A stretch of DNA of 64,000 nucleotides from Polytrichum commune (Eukaryota > Streptophyta > Polytrichopsida > Polytrichales > Polytrichaceae): positions 16,120,001 through 16,184,000 of the forward strand of contig OX485809.1 of assembly GCA_950295325.1 (NCBI GenBank), read 5' to 3'. The number at the start of each line of letters is the position of its first letter. The first letter of the stretch is position 1. A program made the position numbers and the translations under genes. The notes beneath the pieces are model-generated. The model made no database searches. It saw only the letters and a program-made list of their open reading frames with translations, and was not told the DNA's origin. Shown one piece after another: positions 11,601 through 24,379 of the stretch.

Positions 11601-14600
11601 TCTGTTGACAGCATCCACTTTAAATGTGTTACCATGAATTGAACTGTACGGGTGGATGATCCTTGCAAAACTTGTCAAAGCCTCAACCTCAATTTGATTA
11701 AATTGGAGTCTCTTAGCTGTTTATCTTTCCAACACATTAAGCTCTTAGCAGGTTGAGGGTTTTATAGACAATACTTTTATTGTTCAACAAATGATATATA
11801 CATACCAAAGAACACAAAGTTTGATGACCCTCAGGATGAATACTGGCCCATTCCTCATATCAATCAAGATCAACACCTGCCAATCTGTGTAAATTTTAGA
11901 TTCTGAAAAGTGTTATAGCACGTCTTATCTCAAATGGAATTAAATTATTTGCAGGTAAGCTCTTAGAGATGCAGTGCAATGGATTATCTTGTGTCCAATC
12001 TATTTAACACAATGACACCCAAAATTGCCATGGACATACCTCTCTGCAATTCCAGAATACACATCTGCGGGTTTCTCTCCAGCTATCAGGTTCACAGACT
12101 CTGCTCCAATCTAGTTCAATCAGAACACCACTCTTGCTTTAGGTTCATTAGAAGAAAAGAAAAAAGCATGGAACATATAACATATATATTGAACTTTGTG
12201 TACTACAGTGTAAGGAAAATTGAGTATGAAGAATGAGTAGTGGTGAAAATTACTCGGTCTCGCCCCAATGCCGCATAGTGCTGTAAGCCATTGCATGAAC
12301 CATCCTGCACCAACCAGCATTTGGTAAAGGTTTAGTTGTTGGAAAGACATGCTAATTAATTGCTAGCAAGAAACATTTGTTTTTTTTGACAATCTAGTAA
12401 TAGTAGCTATTCTAACCTATTAAAGTGATAGGCATATTTAGTGAACAATAAAGGTTTTGAGTACCTGGTGCACAGGCAAACATGACACAAAGGTCTCTGG
12501 GTTGCCACATGCCAGTGCATCATGGAGATCAAGACAAGCTGCAAGAAACTGGAAAGGGTCCTCAGCCTCGAGCCACCACCTTTTGCCTTCCAAAGGCCTT
12601 CTAGCTGAGTCAAGTATATTTTCCATGTGGCTCTCCGTGAAGGCAGCACGACTGTCAAATGACATTTTTCCTACCGAACCTCCGTACAAGTTTGCTAATT
12701 GGATTTTCAACCATCTTAGGCCTTGGGGCCCTAAGGGCTTGCCATCGGCAAACACTAAAAGACCTCGACAGAGGTCAGATCCCAAGTGGTTTAAGTGTGG
12801 GTGCATTGGGTATGCACGTCCTCTGAAGTCAAGATTGTGAGGATAATAAAATGCTTCTTCATCAATTAATCTTCTAGCCACCTGCAGACAACAACAAGCA
12901 GGAATTTGTGCTGCATGAAGACAATACGACTCCATATAACAGATCAACATTGGAATAAACAGGAACAGAATTGAGTTATCCTTTAACTCACTGGATCTTT
13001 TCATCAGGAGTTTGTCCCGTTTGATTCCCCATTGGTTGGTTTGCATACAAAATCAATAACTTCTTTGCACTTGTTGTGCATGCTTGGAGGTCCTGTTTGA
13101 ATGCAAATGAAGAGCAACCTATTTTGGTTCCTTGAGGGCTAAACTCGTCTTAGGACCTCTTGGCATGTCAAAATGAATTTGACACTCAGTGAACCGATAT
13201 AGAACGTTCTTCATTCAACCATCCACACAACCTCCAAACATGGAAGGTGTTGTACAACTCCTTACCAAAAGTCCCATTCAGTTTTAAGGAAAACTCCAAC
13301 AACACTATAGTTAATAGAATCACTCTACAAAACTTCGACAAACATAGCTGATGTCAGCATCTAGATGAGCTTGTGGTTATCGACTGAATGCACACAATTA
13401 CCAATGAATACATATATATTTCCCATATCCACATTCGCTTGGAGAGCTTATTTTGTTGAGTATGACTTACATATTTATAGCCGGCATTTATGATGCAAAC
13501 TAAAAGGCTTAGACATTCAGATGACTCCGGCTTGAAATGATGAGATTTAAAAGATCTTTTGCTAGGTGAAACCTTTGAAGTACTTAACAATAAATGCTGT
13601 CACAGAGTAGTTTCACATGCTTGAGATGCCCTTTACAACTCATTTAGCAGTTTCTAAATTTACTTGTGCATTACTTCTACTACATATTACAATTAACTTT
13701 CTGATACAGGAAGGGAATTCATACCCCAAGCTTTAATTCTGTATCACAGCGCATAGAATGTCGCTCACTATTAGTGCGCTTGGCATTAGCCATGTCAACC
13801 TTCCATTGGTAGTTCGTCTGATAATCATCAGTCGCAGGCTTCTCAGGGAGCAGGACCTAAGCAATCAAAACCACCATACAACATATTAAAGACTGTAAAA
13901 GGACAGCATCCCATGAAGAGCAATTTGATTTCAAATGTCTATCACTTCTCTTCAGAAAAGACAGCCCAATTTCTTGAATTGGATACTTACGTCGGTAGAC
14001 TCAACCAAATCAGCTATACCTCCACCATTTTCCCACAACTTTTCTACAACTTCCATTACTTTTCTATTGATTTTCCAGCGTGTCTCTCCTAGGACATCAA
14101 GAGCCTGCACAGACACGCACAATTAATTAAAAAGGTTGTCAGCGTTCAACTTCATAGGCGCCTATTTCTGGATGCTAAGGCCATACTCATCACTTGAGAA
14201 ATTGAACTCGTCACAATTGAAGCATGCTACTGTACTCACAAAGACACAAATTGAGGGTGAGAGATCTAGATTGAAATAATTGAGCTGAAGTTTTGCTAAT
14301 GCGTTATATTGCTATCAAACAACTAGTGGAGATTATATCAATTTAAACTCCACAAAATTTATTAATACCTTGCTCCTGATCTTCCACATTAGTGCAAACA
14401 ATATATAGTTGGCAAAAAGGCACTTGTAAACTGCAGGTTTCCTTTTCTCTAAAGTTATATACACTGAAACATGGTTTTCCAGGCATGCAAGATTAAAAGG
14501 AAGAGAAACTACTCCCAGAATCAGGTCACCAAGGCCCTTTGGAATGATAGACCTGATTGCTAGGCCCAGCGAAGTGTTTTGCACAATTTGGAGATTAATA

Positions 14601-17600
14601 ACTAGTGATACGAATGAATACCTCTACAACCATCCTCATATTTTTACGAGGGGAGTCTATGACAGCCATGCGCTGCTCCTTCGTACCATGTGTTCGCATA
14701 ATCGAAGATTTCAGATGCAGATAACCTCCTTCATGAAACCTTCATAAGAGCAAATGTCACCACAAAGGAAGAAACAAAACAAAGGCCTTCGAAGTAATTT
14801 GGTACACCATTCGTTAGGTCCTTGGATGATACAAATGTGCAGTTAAATTTGAGAGAAGATCTTTAGAGTCCACAAGCACAGAAATTAAGAAGAGGATGCA
14901 TTTACTTACCCTTTCCATGGCCGTGGCTGCACCAACATGGGCATGTATGGCATCACCATATGCCTGACCTGTCAATCGCCAATTCCATGTCTAAATATTG
15001 AATTGAATACATTAAAATATTTGCATAGTATCTGCATAATATTTGCATACCCTGACTAAATATGAATACCTTGAGCTCTTGACCAGAATATGCATGACCT
15101 AAGTATTCAAGTCCAACTGAGTTCTAAAAGCTAGGTGAGAATAAACTTACAGATTGGTCAATTTCCGCCAGTACCAAGGGATCACACTCTATGACACCAT
15201 ATATCCGATTAACACTGCAAATAGGGAGAACCAGTGTGACTATGGACCCATTCTGATCAATGTTCAAGAATCAAGTAATCTACGATGAAAAGACTAAAGT
15301 AATGTAAAAGGACTTTCAAAACACCTCTATCAATGACAACTACAGCATCATCCTAAAGAAGCATGCAAGAATCTCTAGTATGTGTTACTCATAATTTCAT
15401 GCCAACTTAAACTGAGTCTCACTTTTTGCGTAAGTTGTGATTTCGAAATTTATGCAGGAAAGCTGGTCTTAGCTCACAGTCATCATCACCATCTTGACTT
15501 GCAGGTGCCCGCACATAAGATGTTTCAAGCATAAGCTCTAACAATCGACTTCCAAGCTACACAAACACAACAGGAAAATAAAGAGGCAATCTCAAATAAT
15601 TAAACCCTATATCACAAACTCCCTATTTTGCGTCAGGAAAAGTTTAACAAATATGGTTTGCCTACATAGAGGTTAGGCCTTGCAGATTCACCTTCAAATA
15701 CCACTATACAAATGTGTAACTACATTGTATTGTGCCAGTTAGGTATGCAGCAATGAATCCAAAAGCCTCTTGAAGGTCATTGAGAAAGATTAATGTCATG
15801 TTACTGATTGCATATAGAAATTGACCTTGTACCTTGACATGAACTGCAGTGCACCAAGGCTCATCTGTACTGGCATGCTTCAAAATACTATCAACCCTTC
15901 GCAGCTTATTCTGTCTCATCAACCGTTTTACTTTGTCCCTTACAACCTTCTTGGACTTCACATCAGCCTGCCTACTTGCTTCGAGTTTCTCATTTTCTGC
16001 TACTGTACTCAATTCAGTATTAGCTCCAACCTCCTTTTTCTTCTTCTTTTGGTTCATTAGCTGGAATATTCTCACCTGCACAAATAAAGAGTTGGATATT
16101 TAGAACTACTTACTTGTGTCCCTGCCACTTTGATAAAGTCCTCAAATTGAACTGACACAGCAAACCCTCTAGCACCAATCACTTGGTTCTCCAGTAATAC
16201 CTCCTGAGAAATTGTATTGTTGGGTAGTAGAAAAAACTAAATCTTCTTTTGTTGTTTAACCCTGACAGATCAGAAAAGTAGACTACCTTTCATTGGCCTC
16301 CAGAATTCTCTACTTGCTGGAGATAAGTCTTCCAACCCTAAATAATATAAATCAGATTTAGGAAGGTGACGATGGCCTTGCGAAGACCCTCTGATTTTTG
16401 ACACAGAATACACCTTGTGTGCAGAGGATTCATTTAAAAAATCTTTTCTAGTTTCAAGAGGTTCTCAGATTGTAAAAAGTGAAAAGAAGCACATCGTATA
16501 TTAGGGTTGTTGGAGCATCACTAGCATTGAATGGAAGTGGATTGCCTGACACAACTTTTCAAGACCGTGTGATCCGCAAGTTTCAAAGAGCCTTGCAATC
16601 TAGGACTTGAGTAACCAACCTCTAAACTTCCATAGCATTCTTAAGTGGTGTAGTGGGTGTTCATCCTACATAGGCATCTTCAGAATATACACTTGGTGAG
16701 ATTCATTTTAACAAGGCATTTAATTTGAATCTTGGTAGATGGGAGAAGGCTTTGTCTGGAGATAGGTAACATTGAGGTGTCAAGTGATGAGTTGGACTTG
16801 ACAATACTTGGCATTTCATGCATGTAATCAAGGACCTTGGTTCTTGTATTTAATCTTGAAACTAAAATATAAAAAGAACATCATTACAGACGCTTAGGAA
16901 TGCCCTGTAGGATTATCTTGTTTGTCAGCTGGACACTCTTGCAGAAATGACATCTAACACTTTCACTGAGTACTTTGCAGAAGCAAGACTTAGGGTTTGG
17001 GATTTAAGGTATTTGAAAGCTACCTCCTGCTCAACAGCCTCACCAATTTGAACTGCAGCAAGGACCACCTTCACACACCCATGTTCTTGGTCGCTCATGA
17101 GCAGCCCCATCAACCGGTGCATCGTAATCACGGCTAGCATGTCAGCAGGCAACTGACATATATATGGACCATACATGGATCTGTGCTCTCGATGTTCTCT
17201 GTTTGCATAAGCCCTCTGCTCTTCTAAAATACTGTCCCTGCAAGCCACAAACGACCCAAATCTACTTAATTTCAACTCTGGGGAGTTCATCAATTACTTC
17301 GACACGTGGGTAGATTCCGTATACCACAAACCATGATACTGAAATTTTCCAGCACAAACACCATCACCCACTACCTCCACAACAACCAAGGATTCGCAGG
17401 TCGCACAAGTAACAGGTTATCTACACAAGAATGTCCTTAACTATACCACCCATCAAATAAATGAATGAGACACTGTCAAAAGCTAAAAATGTGCATTTGC
17501 ATACAGTATGCTATAAAGGATCAGTCCATACAAATCCATGATTAACCCCCAATATCCAATTGCAATTCAATTTTGTGACTGTTCATCACAAAAAAGCCTA

Positions 17601-18585
17601 CGAAACTTTTAACATCCGCACATGCAACTCTTGGGGTTTCACACCCCTCTGATTCAGCATTTCCACCAACGCCTCAATTAGAGCTGGAAAGTATGAAAAT
17701 GCCTAGTAGAACTCATGTGAGATTATCAGGTGTATGTTCCGAATGACCTAGACAGAAAAGGAGCTGGGTTGTAAATTGTCACTCAAGACATACTAGTCCA
17801 TGATAGCCCCTGCACAAACTGCAAGTACAGGCAAATATCATATCACCACTACCTTCATTGTCCAATTTCATCAACTTCACAAAGGGGAAATTTATATTCA
17901 GTACCCCAATGACTCACCTGAGTGGCTCAAACCAACCAAGCAAGAGTGACTGGGCAAATGGTAAATTTGGAGCAAGACTTTTGCGACACATTTCTGTCAT
18001 CATCTCCTTGTACGCAGTGGCTGCTTCCTGCCATGCCTCAGTCTCCACCTTCAACTGTCTTTTATACAATTCTCTTTGTTTCTTCCTCTGAATCCTCTTC
18101 TCTTGAGCAATTTGAGAAGCAGATTTGGTGTCATCACAAACATTGAGCCATCCATTCTCAAGTGCTTCGTCATCACTACAATCTATTTCCTGGTCAGAAA
18201 GCCCATGAGCTTCAATTGCACTCAGATACACTTGATTATCAGATACTTCCAAAGATGATTCAGGCTTCCTGTATTCCTGGTTATGGTCTGTAGAGGGTGA
18301 GTGACGCCAGCACTGTGGAAGCAAATGAACGAGTTCAAGGAAAGCAGAATCTAAAGGAGACAATGGATTCGGTGAAACAGTCCCGAAACGTAGGCCGGAC
18401 TTGAGGTCAGGACCACGCTCAAATTCCGGGGGTCTCTCCACTGCTTGTGCATTTGTTGCAGGCGAGTTTGATGTACTCTGGAAGGTTATGATGTGTCGAA
18501 ACAAGGGGAAGTTTGACAAACTCTTAACTCTTCCCACTGCCTCGAACTTTTGTCTAGCAAGCTGTTGTGCTGCCGACCGCCACAT
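8658..18585 (-). CDS. RpoT: Phage-type (T7-like) organellar DNA-directed RNA polymerase, RpoT
   Basis: Single-subunit polymerase transcribing mitochondrial and/or plastid genes. Twenty exons (5' to 3', minus strand): 17918-18585, 17024-17237, 15833-16075, 15423-15556, 15151-15214, 14910-14968, 14622-14739, 13991-14104, 13725-13856, 12465-12881, 12254-12304, 12040-12110, 11517-11601, 10930-11085, 10442-10516, 10060-10149, 9692-9745, 9285-9399, 9006-9109, 8658-8768. They sum to 3075 nt, 1024 residues, all phases consistent. Catalytic signatures are intact: DFRGR (D600), motif [11 protein letters not shown] (D722), motif [15 protein letters not shown] (R793, K797, Y805) and motif C HDSYWTHA (D957); the end SPYFFN is typical. 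The N-terminus [12 protein letters not shown], Arg-rich and acid-poor, resembles plant RpoT organelle presequences. Upstream of the ATG a probable acceptor (exon edge 18637) suggests a 5'-UTR intron. Family assignment is firm; which organelle is not decidable here. Confidence 0.93.
13181..13305 (+). repeat. Single-arm relative of the 52-kb palindrome, in RpoT intron
   Basis: Lies in the intron between RpoT exons 9 and 10. It matches the right arm of the palindrome at 52044-52334 in order: 'gacactcag', 'gatatagaa.gtt', 'ccacac.acctcc', 'aaacatggaaggt.ttgta', 'ctaccaaa'-like and 'aaggataactc'-like blocks, with a gap where the palindrome has an extra 25 or so bases. This shows that the palindrome belongs to a dispersed family. 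Confidence 0.65.
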
Positions 18586-18699
18586 GCCGGGTTGCGGATA
18601 ACCAGTCAAGACAACTTGATTAACATGCTCCTGGCTACTGCAAAAGAATTTGCAAACAAGATCAACTCCAAAAATCACACAAAGCATATGATGCAACCT

Positions 18700-20255
18700 C
18701 TGCCAACAATCTTGTAGTCAAGGGCCACACCATGCGCTTGCAGAGTGGAGACTTCCGATGTATCATAGGGATACAGATTGACCATTCCTTTAAAGTTTGG
18801 GTCTAGGGTTTAGGGTTTTAAGGGTTCAAGTTCCATTGTCGAACATACATTACAGAAACCAGTAACCTCATGTATGCATCAGTACTGAACCCTGAAACAT
18901 CAGTTTGGTTTCGTCAACTGCGAATACAGAGAGGTGGAAGAAAATAATGTGAATGGAAGTACACACATGTATGAGGTCGAGAAAAATGGCTTGCCACCGC
19001 AAACCTCAACTGGCATTGTCTTCCTCCCACAGTATTCCCATACATAGTTCAAAGTAAATCTCTGTCATCCATTGAGCTCCGACAATTAGCTAATGAGGAC
19101 AGAGACACCAAATTCTTCAACCCCTAGCTCTCAATGATCCCCTTCATACCAGGAGTCAATTTCCAGAACCAAGCCTTGGAAATGAAATATCAAAATGATG
19201 GCCCCCACTTCGCTGTTTCAAATGGAATTCAACCCCGTGCCGATGCATGAGAGTGTTAGTGATGGCCAATGCCATACATGCACTAAGTATTACTCTGTTG
19301 ATCGAGCATGTGCATACTGGATTTCGTGTCTCCCAGTGCATGTCCCATTAACCTGGCATCATGTTTGCAAACAGGTGAACTAACTTATAAATCTCTGTGT
19401 TCTGTTGAAGTCATGTGATCGTTCCATCAATCCATTGAGAACCTTCAGGTCTCCAGATTCTTTTCCTATTCCCTGCGTCCAAGGCACCCTCGTATCGATT
19501 GGGTCTACGAAAATCGTTAGGCTCTAAGCGTACACTAAGTTGCCCCGTTCACACTGACGGAACCTAACTGGCGCCTTCTCCGGAACCCTAACCTAACGGC
19601 TCAGTGTCGGCCGCTCTTTGGTCGTTCCTCCTATCCCCCAGTTTATAGGGTTCAAGAGTTTAGGATGTTGCATCCCATTGCCAGACTCCGAACAATGCGA
19701 TTCAGGCCCCCACATGCACGTTAGATGTCGTAATAGGAATTCAACATATTCCTTATATGAGATTCTGGCAGCCAGATGTATATGTCCATCTTCACCCTCT
19801 GTTTCTTGCCTCGTGAATGGCGTACTTCAGGGTTTGGGTTTCAGGGTTGGTTCAGGGTTTAGGATTGATTGAAGTGAGAAGATGAGGATTGAGCGACCAG
19901 ATCCCACTGTTGCAAACTTGACCTACTTGTAAGTAATTAAATGATTTCTTTTTGTGTCGCTTATCGATCTAACTATACCAACATCTCCCACTGATGCTAG
20001 TACTTACCTCCCAGGGGATTTGTGGGCTTAGCAGATTGCCATTCAGGTTTCAGGATTGGAGTTGAAGCAAAAGTTACTTCCACCTCCACAGACAAATTTG
20101 ATCCTTGGTATCGACTCAGGAATTGTCTTGTCCAGTTAGCAGTCGTGAATCACGCAGCTCGTCATTTCAGAATTGGAGTTCAGAATTGGAGTTGACACAA
20201 AAGTACAGGAGGTCAAAGTGAAGATTCGCTTTCCAATTAAGTGACCACCAATGTA
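18700..20255. other. RpoT upstream region with telo-box-like motifs
   Basis: No coding gene recognised. The region flanks the RpoT 5' end and carries telomere-like strings 'ctagggtttagggtttt' at about 18803-18819 and 'cagggtttgggtttcagggt' near 19829-19848. Short open frames here lack domain support. Confidence 0.5.
18803..18826 (+). promoter_or_regulatory. Telo-box-like motif upstream of RpoT
   Basis: Contains 'tagggtttagggtttt', matching the plant telo-box (AAACCCTA on the other strand), followed by 'aagggtt'. Telo-boxes occur in promoters or leaders of many plant translation and organelle-biogenesis genes and bind TRB/PURalpha-type factors. It lies about 220 bases upstream of the RpoT ATG, within the likely 5'-UTR intron or promoter. 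Confidence 0.5.
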
Positions 20256-21591
20256 CAGTCTAACCTTGATAATGTCACTCTTGTTAATAGAACACCTTGA
20301 TATTGTCACCTAGAAGTTTGAAACCGATTTTCATAGTGTAAAACTCCCTCGTTATTATCCCTATCACCCTTGGTAATGTCACTATTTTTTTCCAAAATCC
20401 GTAGTGTAAATGTGATAATACCAAGTATGGATGGATTGTATGTGATGGTTGGATGGACAGATTGTAGTAGCCGAAAGGGTCATGCGCCGCCCCTGTGATA
20501 TAGTCTAACCTTGATATTCATGGTGAGGTCAAGAAAGTTATAGATGAGTTTAATGCTTTTGTACTCTCCCATATCATTATCTTGTTCCTTCCACCAAATG
20601 TGACTTCAGTTGTTCAACCTTTGGATCAAGGAGTGATTGCAGCATTCAAAATGTGCTATAAGCGCAAGCTTGTTGTCTGGACTTTGCAACAAATTGATAA
20701 CAACTCAAATGAAGATTTGGGGAAATTGAATGTTGATCTATTTCAAGCTATGCTATGGTGTGTGGCAGCATGGCATGAACTAGATGATCAAACCATTAGA
20801 ATTGTTGGAGAAAGTCCGCCATATTGCCTACAAAGTGGAATGCAAATATCAACAATTTTGATGAACGTATACGTCCAAAATGGAGGAAGCAACTTTGGAA
20901 TTGGGCAATCTCATTGCCGCATTGAATTTGGGTTTGGATGTCGAAGGCAAGCCTGTAGAAAAGCTTTGTCCTTTGGAGTACATAAACATGGAAGGTGAAG
21001 ATGATTTTGAGGTGGAATATTCTACTGAGGAGCTTGTGCAATTAGTGCAAGATGGCGAATAGGTTCTTGATTCCATGGAAGTAGACCCATTGATTGTTGA
21101 TAGCAATGATGATGAGTCTAAAGTAGTGAAGCTAAGCAATGCACAAAAATATGCTAAAGATGTTTTGAATTTTATGGCTAGCCAAGGTTCTCAGATTTTC
21201 AACACTCTAGAGTTGTTAGGAATGGGAAAAATCCATGACAAACTCATTAGAATTGGTGTTGCACATTTAACATCAACAAAACAATGTGACATTAGAAGCT
21301 TCTTTGTCTCTAGTGAGAGGTCTTTACCTGATCTCAATGACACATTATGATGTGCTCTTGTTGTTATTCACAATTTTGAATTAGATTTTAATTACATTCA
21401 AAAACATTGAAGTCTCGTATTTGTTATTTTTTTTTTTACATTGTAATTTTATTTTGATTTTCTACCTAGTTTTTTGATAATATCACATTATGCACAAATT
21501 TTCAAAATGTGACATTATCAAATATGTCACACCTTGTTTATATCACTCTTTTTGGTGAAACGGATGGTGTGACATTATCAAGGTTAGACTG
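20256..21591 (+). mobile_element. Internally deleted pogo/Tigger-type DNA transposon
   Basis: Perfect 23-bp terminal inverted repeats at 20256-20278 and 21569-21591 begin CAGTCTAACC and are flanked by TA on both sides (20254-20255, 21592-21593), the TA duplication expected of Tc1/mariner-pogo elements. CAGT ends are characteristic of pogo-like families. Inside the left end are several subterminal relatives of the TIR ('gatattgtcac', 'ggtaatgtcac', and a 'tagtctaacc' copy at 20503). Only the C-terminal third of a Tigger/jerky-type transposase remains (see 20582-21350). The element is 1336 bp, so most of the coding region is deleted; it is non-autonomous. Confidence 0.85.
20582..21350 (+). pseudogene. 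Truncated pogo/Tigger transposase (DDE_1 C-terminal part)
   Basis: Starts within a stretch reading LFLPPNVTSVVQPLDQGVI, the signature just before the last catalytic acid in Tigger/jerky DDE transposases. The N-terminal helix-turn-helix, CENP-B-type DNA-binding domain and first catalytic residues are absent. A single-base loss near 20800 shifts the frame, with the homologous reading continuing in the frame used at 20880-21062; an in-frame TAG stands at 21060-21062, after which similarity resumes from 21075 to a stop at 21350. It therefore cannot encode an active transposase. Confidence 0.8.
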
Positions 21592-21593
21592 TA

Positions 21594-23769
21594 TGGGGAG
21601 TACTAAGGTTTAGTTACGAGGTAGCCGAATTTTTTTGGAGATTTCCAAATGAATTCGCAATGATTGGGATGAGGTACCGATGTAAAATCGTCGAGATCAA
21701 AAATCGACTGGTTCAAGGGAGAATAGACCGGTAATATGGTTGGTTGAGGCATCGTAGTTTGGGATATTTACCGAGAATGATTTTTTATTTTAGGCAAGTA
21801 GCCGAAGGGACTAGGGATAGGGCAGAAATTTTTACTAGGGTAATACTAGAGTCATAAAGTCAAAAACCATGGATGCTAATTTATGGTGGGTACCGTTGTC
21901 AGTAGGCCAATTAGGATTTCTAGGCTCTAAGAAGACAGGGAGCCTCTCTCACAAGTACAAGGAGAATTTGAGCCCTTTAGGCAAAGTACCTCACTTTTTC
22001 ATTGGGGTTATTCTCTCTACCTCATTCTTGCTTTGAGCTTTTGCTTCTGCTTCAATTGGTGTTTTCAAGCTTAGTGGTGTTTTCGTGTTGCATGTTTGGC
22101 TTCGACTTCAATGGGTGGTTTCGTGTTGGTGTCAAGGTTTAAGGTTGTGACCTTTTCTTGTTGTGTCGCGACCCTTGCTAGCTCCCCTTAACTTATTTTC
22201 ACCGTTTTGCAACTCTAGCAAGTGTCACAAACACTAACCCTACACATCCCACACACGCGCATGGTCTGTTCCTAATATCAACCTCCAAGCTCATAGCTTG
22301 GTTATTAAATCCTCCTACCCATGCATTCGGGACTCTCCCCTCAACATGTAGCCAATGATTAGGTGCGGATTTCCATTCAGGGAAAATCCAATCATGAGTT
22401 GATCACCGCATTGCCGGAGCAACACTATAATGGCCCAAAGCAAACTTGACAACTTCACCCCACATTGGGCCAACGCCCGTGCAAGCCATGTTGTCCTGCC
22501 TCGGGCGGGGTTGGTCGGCAAAGCCGCCTCACCCATATAAGCCTCGAGGACTTTGGGTAAGGCCCCTACCCCACTGTCAAGCAACATTTTGTCTCTCTCC
22601 TAAGAGTTGGGATCAAGTAGACATATTCCCTTAGTCGATGGGGTTAAAGCACCACAACAGTTTCAAACCTCCATAACTTTGTTGTGAGATCTTCAATTTT
22701 ATCAAGCAACCAGTCCATTGACATGTGAATGCCGAGAGACTCCTCATTTGCTCAATTCGGGCAAGTATTGAGGAAGTTATGATTGTTCTAACCTCGGCAG
22801 TCCCAGGTGCCACTCATAGGTCACTGTTGTCCCAAGGCGGCCCATTCAAATTGCCATATCTCCTAGCTCACACCTGTGATTGGCGAGTTTTTGAGCATTC
22901 TAGAATTCAGACGCCATAAGCTACTCAATGCTCATGGCCTTACCCTCGTAACTCCCAGTCTCCATGGGTGGGAGGCGTTCTCAACGCCTAGGGCCCTCAC
23001 CCACACTAAGATCACTTGGGCCCTCTTACCTATAGTGTCACAAGTCTCGGCCGTCACTCCGGGGTCCCCCTTGTGCGCATGGTGTTGCATGCATTCCACA
23101 TGAAGAGGTGCGCGACAAAGTGACACTTCTTGTTTATCAACTTCAATTATGTTTCTCAATTTTGAGGATGTTGTTTATTTTAAAGGTTGCATGTATTGTT
23201 GTACTAACCAACCTCTAAAAAATGTATTCACCCTCTTTGGATCCATACATTTTTCAAAGGCTACATCCTTGGCCCCAAGATGGTGGGGTTTGGCAAGATT
23301 CAACTCCTTGCAAGGATACTTGGGATTTCTTTCAACACAAATTCACCCCCTTAAAAGCATAACACAAATTTTCTTTTATAAAATAACATTAAAACAAACA
23401 AAATCTAACTTACTATACATAATTTTGAAAACATACCAAAATAAAATTTAGAAAGTAAGAGAATTATTGAATGGTAAAGGTAAATGTAGGAATTTAACCA
23501 ATAAATAAAATTGGCTTCCGGTAGCTTCCAAGTAACAAGAAAAAAATCCGAACCTCTTTATAAAAGGTAGGAAATGTACTGATTTTTGTATAGAACTCCC
23601 TAGATTGTGGTGACCACACAATTGATTGCACATGCCTAGTTTGATGTCATTGTGCCATGTATTTTTATAGTGTCCATCTTTAAATAGAAATATTGCCATA
23701 TTGCACTTGAGTATAGTGTTCACTTTACAAGAGTGACCACATAAGAGTCATACCTTATGTGCTTCCTAA
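21594..23769. other. Intergenic, unassigned, possible retroelement remnants
   Basis: No conserved protein recognised. A minus-strand open frame at 22315-22587 and overlapping plus-strand frames at 22446-23103 are moderately GC-rich compared with flanking DNA, which may mark a decayed retroelement, but no gag, protease or reverse transcriptase motif is visible. Confidence 0.4.
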
Positions 23770-24171
23770 TTATGCATTGAATCTACAATTCATGTAAGAG
23801 GAGCTAATGTACAAAAATATGTGTACATCAATATCTTTGACGAATGGAATTTTGCATTCACAACTAGCTAATTCTTTAGAGTGGTAGAGTGCGGCAGCCT
23901 TTGTGAGATAGAAACTAATGTCAACTTGGTGGTCTAATTGAAAGAAAGACTTGAGGCTCCCTAGAACTATATTCTCAAATAATGATGAAAACTTATCTCT
24001 AATGGGCTTACATAAGCAATATTCCAACACAAAATGTGCCTCATTTTCACCTGCATAATAGAAGCAAAAGTGGCATAGTCTAGTATCTCTAGAGATAGGG
24101 ATAAGTGACCATTGTCCAGTTTCTATGGTTTGAGGTGCGGTAAGCAGCAATGATCTTGTTGTGGTGTCCAT
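23770..24171 (-). mobile_element. LINE 3'-end fragment: reverse-transcriptase zinc-binding (zf-RVT) region
   Basis: The minus-strand frame contains CHFCFYYAGENEAHFVLEY, the CxxC...E.HF spacing of the zf-RVT domain found at the C-terminus of plant L1-type LINE ORF2 proteins. Two further copies in the window (25790-26118 plus, 48430-48790 plus) share the same segment, including 'SFFQLNH/DH'. It lacks the reverse transcriptase and is a truncated copy. Confidence 0.7.
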
Positions 24172-24379
24172 GGTTGCTTCAAGTGAAGTTCACATTGACT
24201 ATTGGATCATAATGCTAGACACAATCTTTGGCAAGCTCTATGGCTATGTTTTAGAAATAAAATAAAATAATCAATGGGTGGAATTGAGAGGGGTTAGAGC
24301 GAGAAGACAAGCAAGTCTCAAGAAGGTACATCTACTATGAACCACATCCTTCCATTACGTACTTTAATTGAACTAGAAA

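Noticed and set aside
12457-12840. 127-residue plus-strand open frame
   Set aside because: Antisense to RpoT exon 10, which has strong family motifs on the minus strand; the plus frame has no domain.
22315-23159. Set of overlapping GC-richer open frames on both strands
   Set aside because: No conserved motif, start context or splice-linked partner; kept only as possible retroelement debris.
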